Under the pieces are notes generated by a model. That model worked only from the letters and a program-made list of their open reading frames with translations, did not search any database and was not told the origin of the DNA. This document shows positions 59,701 to 64,000 of a stretch of 64,000 nt of DNA, in pieces; the first letter of the stretch is position 1; each line of letters opens with the position of its first letter. The position numbers and the translations under genes were made by a program. Source of the DNA: Gnomoniopsis sp. IMI 355080 (lineage: Eukaryota > Ascomycota > Sordariomycetes > Diaporthales > Gnomoniaceae); NCBI GenBank assembly GCA_027946555.1, contig JAPEVC010000030.1, positions 62,001-126,000 of the forward strand, in the 5' to 3' direction.

Positions 59701-62470
59701 GATGAGCGAAAAGCCGGCGGACCTCAGTGCCAACGACGAGATTCTCGAGGCACTCAAGTCGGGTCTCGATGAGGTTAAATCCGATATTGAGGGTTTGCGG
59801 GAGGAAAGCAAGGCTTTGGCACCGATTGCTAGCGATGCCATGGTTGCCGCTGACGTCTTGAAACATGAGGATATCAAGAATCTCGAAGTGCTCATCTCAC
59901 AGCTCCGCATCAAGGTCGAGGCCATGGAGCCTGGCCCAGCTCCGACTGCTGCTGCTGATCCAGCTCCTTCACTTGGCAAAGACGATTTGGCTCTCATGGA
60001 GGAGATGATCCACGAAATCAAGGTTCAGGTGGAAGAACTTGCCAGTAAAGAGCCAGCTGCAGCCAAGGAAGTACCGGCCGCTGCTGAAGGCGCAGCAACA
60101 AAGGAGGATGTGGAGGCTATCGAGACTATTCTAAGAAACACCAAGGCCCGCCTGGAAGAGCTGGTGGATGGCGAGCAAGCCGTTCGAAAGGATCACGTTG
60201 ATGCGCTGGAGGTTCTCATCCTCGAGACCAAGGAGGGCCTAGGTCTCTTGACTGACTCACTAGACAAGCTCTCCAACAAGGATGATACCAAGGCTGTAGA
60301 GTCACTCGTCACGCAGGTTGTAGGTGCCTTCGACGAGATGAAAGAGCGTCATGAGAAGCAGCTCGAAGACCCTGAGAAGGTCACCAAGACGGACACAGAT
60401 GCTATCGAGGCTGTCTGCCTTGATGTCAAAGGTGTGGTGGAACAGATGGTGAAGACAGATATCGCTGCGCTTCCCTCAAAAGACGACCTCAAGAGGCTCG
60501 AATCTTTGGTGAAGGAATTCAAGGAGATTTCCGATAAACAGACGACCGAGCTGAAGGAAATTCATGAGAAACACGCCACGGAGATAAAGGAGGCAGCTGA
60601 TAACCACCACACAAGTCTCAAGGAGATCACAGAACAGCATGCGGAAACCAATGCCAAGCAATTCGAGGAGCGCCAGGCTGAGACTGTGGGTGTCGGCGAG
60701 CGTGTCACGGAAGTCAAGACATTCCTCGAGGAGATGCAGACCTTGGTAAAGGAGAAGCTTGACAATGGCATCACCGGAGTGGAAGGACTTGGCAAAACAC
60801 TGGAGACCCTGGGTGAGACAATTGGTCAGAATGCCAATGTTCACTCTGATCTCAAAGAGATGTTCGAACTTATGAAGACCGAGTTTGACGAGTCGAAGGC
60901 CGGTATGGTTGGAGTAAAATTGGAATCCGATGAGAAGTTCGAGCAGACGACCGATACTCTGCGCACGAAGATCGATGAGCGCATCGACGAAGTCATCGCC
61001 AAGTATGAGGAGTTTCAGACCGCCTTGGACGAGCGCAACAAGACGGGCGAGGCCCGCGACGAGGTCCTTGAGGGCGCTGTCACCGGCACCAAGGCTGTAG
61101 CCGAGGAGCTCAAGAGCCTAATTGACACCCTGGGTTCTACTGTCACCGACTCCTTGGAGAAGATGGAAGAGGCCTCAAAGACGGTGTTCACGCGTGTCGA
61201 GGATATAGTTCTCAAGACGGATGACAATCACACCGAGAACAAGTCTGAACATGCGCAGACGCGAGATCAAGTTCTGGAGGCTAAAGCAGTGTTTGAAGGT
61301 CTCCAAGGCCAAGTCAGCGAGTACCAACCAAAGGTACTTGAGGCCATTCAAAATGTCCTGGAGAAGGTGGATCAGCACTTCGAACACTCCAAGACCTCGG
61401 CAACGGAAATTGAGGAGAAGATTGGTCAAAAGATCGAAGAGGCCAAACCTGAGCCATTGATGCTTCCCCCTCCGCCTGAGAAGTATGACGATACCAATGT
61501 CCACGAGAAACTCGACCGGCTTGTCGACCATACTCAGACCGCGGACAAGGCGTTTGAGCAACTCTCGACGTTGGACAAGGTACATCAGCAGGTCATGGCA
61601 ACTGCTACAGAGCTCTCGGTCTTCCTTGCGTCACAAACGCAGCGAATTGCCGACGATCACGAGGACAGAGAGAAGACTATGAAGCAGATGGAAGACAACT
61701 TACATGAGACTACTGTAGAGCTGGAGCGCCGGACAGTTCAGAGGGATCAGGTGGAAGCCACTGTGGCCAGCCTGCAAGCCGAAGAAGAGCGCCTGAGGAA
61801 GAGCATCGTGAGTCTTAAGGTTGAACAGGAGTCTCTTGTTCGGCAGAAGGTCAGCTTAACAGGCGACGTTTCATCTCTTGAAACCGCTCTCAATATCCGT
61901 CGCGAGGAGCTCCATGACATGGAACACCGTGCAGAAGGACTTGAGAGACGTATTCTTGAAGGTGTCATGGACCAATCGCGACTGCTCCTCATGGCCAAAT
62001 CGACCAAGAAAGCCGCTCGAGATGTGATGAGCCGGAAGCGTGCGCCCTCTCAGAAACCCGCAGCCGACAATGGGGACGTAACGGAATCGACACCCGTCGC
62101 GCAAAAGCCTCAGCCACACGCTGTCGCTTTCAAGACTGCTCTCAATTCCAACCGCAATAGCCTGCATCCTCAAAATGCCATGAATGGTCCGCAGCAACAG
62201 GCGCGCCGCATCCTCTCCCTGAGCCAGATTAAAAAGCCCGGCTTGAGCAGCGCCGCCGCAAACGCCGCCACAGGGTTCAAGAGGAGCCAGAGCGTCAAGA
62301 CGTTGGGTGGCGCGGGTGTATTCCGGAAGAGCAGCTGGGGTGGGCGGACAAACGGCAAAAAGGGCTATGGTGAGCTCAATGGTGAAGGCGATAAGGAGAA
62401 TGTCAACCTCGAAGTCGTTGCGCTTAGGGAGAGCGACGAAGAGGGATTTGACGAGCCTGAGCCTAGGCAT

Positions 62471-62509
<39 letters not shown>

Positions 62510-62926
62510 AATGATGGGATATTGGTCCTCGCTGAGCCACCTACGCCTACAGAAAGTGCTGTATCTGAAAACCCAAGTGAGGGCTACACGGATAGCAGTG
62601 TCTCTGAGGATTATACCGACGATGGTCACAGTGACGCTGAGACGCTGCGACGGTCAAGTGTACACAGTGACCAGGCCTCTCCTACAGAGTCGGATATGCA
62701 GTCTGGATCGTGGACTGGAACGGGCTCGTACACGGGTAGCGAGCAGGATCATGAGCAAGATCACTACGATACGTACTCTGACGACGGTAGTGACTGGACG
62801 GAGAGCGCAACCGGGAGTAGCGTTGTCACCGGTTCGAACAGTGAGGTCGGGGGGCTTGGACATACCTCGACAGACGGGGATGTCACGCCGAGTGAAGGGA
62901 GTGCGGTTGGAATGATAGAGGCATGA
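56728..62926 (+). CDS. Giant fungal coiled-coil protein with degenerate helical repeats, ~2023 aa
   Basis: Large fungal protein without a known function; homologues are often loosely labelled as chromosome-segregation or filament-like. I propose exon 1 at 56728-56849 (MPPVERDAPSGYRDRPTSRH...) spliced over 56850-56976 to exon 2, giving LVPM-WDSSDPERAPPPLPL; a simple unspliced start at 56942 is the alternative. The N-terminal ~230 residues are Pro/Ser-rich. Residues about 600-1230 hold a chain of short amphipathic units such as DEVLECLKEGLMQY, DEIVEAVRDCLEEF, SEVLDALQEGLNDM and DEILEALKSGLDEV, then units such as DHVDALEVLILETKEGL. A classical coiled coil lies near 1600-1720. The tail is basic (RRILSLSQIKKPGL), then acidic with a (Glu-Pro)n run at 62467-62510, then Ser/Asp/Tyr/Gly-rich. 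A cortical, spindle-pole or septal scaffold is possible but unproven. Confidence 0.8.
62467..62510 (+). repeat. GAGCCC hexanucleotide microsatellite in coding sequence
   Basis: About seven tandem copies of gagccc encode alternating Glu-Pro in the acidic tail of the giant coiled-coil protein. Being a multiple of three, length change would keep frame. Confidence 0.85.
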
Positions 62927-63524
62927 AATATCAGCTTTTTAGCAAACGGAGGACGGGTCAAGGATCACACAAGTTTGACGAAGGAATGGCACGCCGGGCA
63001 TTTTTCTGCTTCGTGTTTGTGTTATGATTAGCCACGATGATGTACACTTTTCCTTTGAAGGAGCGGGTCACGCTGGATGGGAATTACTGGGAGCGAGGTG
63101 TCGGGTGGGTTTTCTTAGTTGGAAACGGAAATTTGTCCAAGGCAAGCGTTTCATAGCGATCGAGCTTATGACAGACACATGATCTGCTTCTGTCGATTGA
63201 TGGTTCTGGTTATAGAAACCTGTCACCCAGCTTTGTACAAATAGGTGAAAGATTCACAAAAGCAAATGACATAGCGTTATCCGCAAAAATCCGTTCACTG
63301 TCTTATGCTAGCGTAGACAACCAGGCTTGTTGAGTAAGTTATATTGATGATGGACTGTGATCTGCTTGCTGCAACATTGGCAGGAATGCCCTCTAGACAT
63401 GCCCTGTACAACTACTCACACACTAGTAAGGGATTAAAGACTCAAGCAGGTGGGAAGATGTTCAGCTAATGTTTAAAGTCAAGAGAAGAGGATCTCTAAT
63501 CTCAATCAAGCTCGCAAAAGGAAC
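62927..63524. other. intergenic between the coiled-coil gene and the tRNA gene
   Basis: 3' UTR and spacer; no gene seen. Confidence 0.5.
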
Positions 63525-63529
63525 AAAAA
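63525..63529 (-). terminator. Pol III terminator (T5)
   Basis: On the minus strand five T residues begin 4 nt after the discriminator base of the tRNA. This is the normal RNA polymerase III stop and argues that the tRNA unit is transcribed as a gene. Confidence 0.75.
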
Positions 63530-63532
63530 GAA

Positions 63533-63667
63533 TAGCTACACAAGGTTTCGATCCTTGGACCTCCGGGTTGCAATTATATGAGCCCGGCGCCTGTATGTAA
63601 TTAGAATGGGGTCAATTTATTTATAACATTGTCAGGTTGACTCACTCTTCCCCTGAGCTATGTAGCT
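63533..63667 (-). tRNA. tRNA-Met(CAT) with a canonical-position intron and an extra 55-nt insertion in the D stem
   Basis: Minus-strand gene, 135 nt long. The acceptor strands AGCTACA (63661-63667) and TGTAGCT (63534-63540) pair perfectly, with discriminator A at 63533. The T arm is CAAGG / loop ATCGAAA / CCTTG and the variable loop is AGGTC. The anticodon stem is CCGGG/CCCGG with the loop C-T-CAT-A, an 8-nt intron (63569-63576) after position 37, then A38. The 5' D strand GCTC and loop AGGGGAA are followed by GA, then a 55-nt block (63591-63645) that begins GTGAGT, contains TTCTAATTA and ends ACATACAG. Without it the D stem becomes GCTC/GAGC and the tRNA is a standard 72-nt cloverleaf. A-box-like TAGCTCAGGGG and B-box GGATCGAAACC are present. 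Elongator Met is likelier than initiator because the D arm is elongator-like, although the A54 T-loop is initiator-like. Confidence 0.72.
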
Positions 63668-64000
63668 TGTTGCGTCGTTGAATCTTTTGCTAGGGCTGTG
63701 ATGATAAACTCAATCCACAATGAACCCCACTCTGTATGAGTCACTGGGGCATACACAATTTTTTCCCCTTCGAATATTTCATGATTGCCTCCTCTTAAAA
63801 CCCCCACATTCTTCCAAATTAGCCAAAGACTCAACGAATTTTCACTGTCCGTTGCATGTGTTGGCCTTCTCAGCTCATTCACCATGCAGCCTACTTAGCC
63901 AGCGTAGATCTCAGGTAGCATCATGTCTCCTATCTCCAGGTCACTGTGCTACACCCTAACATGCCTTTCAAGTAGTCAAATCCTATTAACAGCAGTCATG
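63668..64000. other. window end, upstream of the tRNA gene
   Basis: No feature recognised. Confidence 0.5.

Overview
The window is a 64 kb stretch of the nuclear genome of a filamentous ascomycete (Pezizomycotina; a Dothideomycete would fit, but I cannot prove the class). The signs are many short GT-AG introns of about 50-160 nt with CTAAC-like branch points, fungal-type NRC-2/flippase kinase, Deg1, Rpc17, Rpc82, Ggc1, Vps24, Sba1/p23 and Ost4 proteins, and long Ser/Pro-rich fungal-only proteins. Every protein here is an ordinary eukaryotic nuclear gene. I see no intact transposon, virus, CRISPR array or recognisable secondary-metabolite cluster.

Layout. 1-22.5 kb is gene-dense: the 3' end of an AGC kinase (+), an intronless membrane protein with a CorA-like SMN motif (+), PRPP synthetase (-), RNA polymerase III subunit Rpc17 (+), a Rho-like GTPase with decayed catalytic motifs (-), tRNA pseudouridine synthase Deg1/Pus3 (+), a membrane-anchored alpha/beta hydrolase (+), the GPI-anchor subunit PIG-H/Gpi15 (-) and a 1679-residue beta-propeller protein (-). 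22.5-40.5 kb is nearly empty: one small disordered protein (33.2-33.7 kb) sits alone between gaps of 10.7 and 6.9 kb. 40.5-64 kb is gene-dense again: ESCRT-III Vps24 (-), co-chaperone p23/Sba1 (+), mRNA export factor Yra1/Mlo3 with an 886-nt intron (-), the tiny oligosaccharyltransferase subunit Ost4 (-), cytochrome bc1 core protein Qcr2 with a GC-AG intron (-), RNA polymerase III subunit Rpc82 (+), the mitochondrial GTP/GDP carrier Ggc1 (+), and a ~2023-residue coiled-coil protein built on degenerate helical repeats (+).

The last kilobase holds the most unusual object: a minus-strand tRNA-Met(CAT) gene with a Pol III T-tract. Besides a canonical-position anticodon intron of 8 nt it carries a 55-nt GT...AG insertion inside the 3' strand of the D stem; removing it restores a perfect cloverleaf. 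The genes do not form one pathway. Loose themes are the Pol III machinery and its product (Rpc17, Rpc82, tRNA gene, Deg1), mitochondrial energy and nucleotide metabolism (Qcr2, Ggc1, PRPP synthetase) and ER/endosome membrane biology (PIG-H, Ost4, Vps24, flippase kinase). Several genes are arranged as divergent or tightly convergent pairs. Exon boundaries were placed by hand from splice motifs, reading frame and family knowledge.
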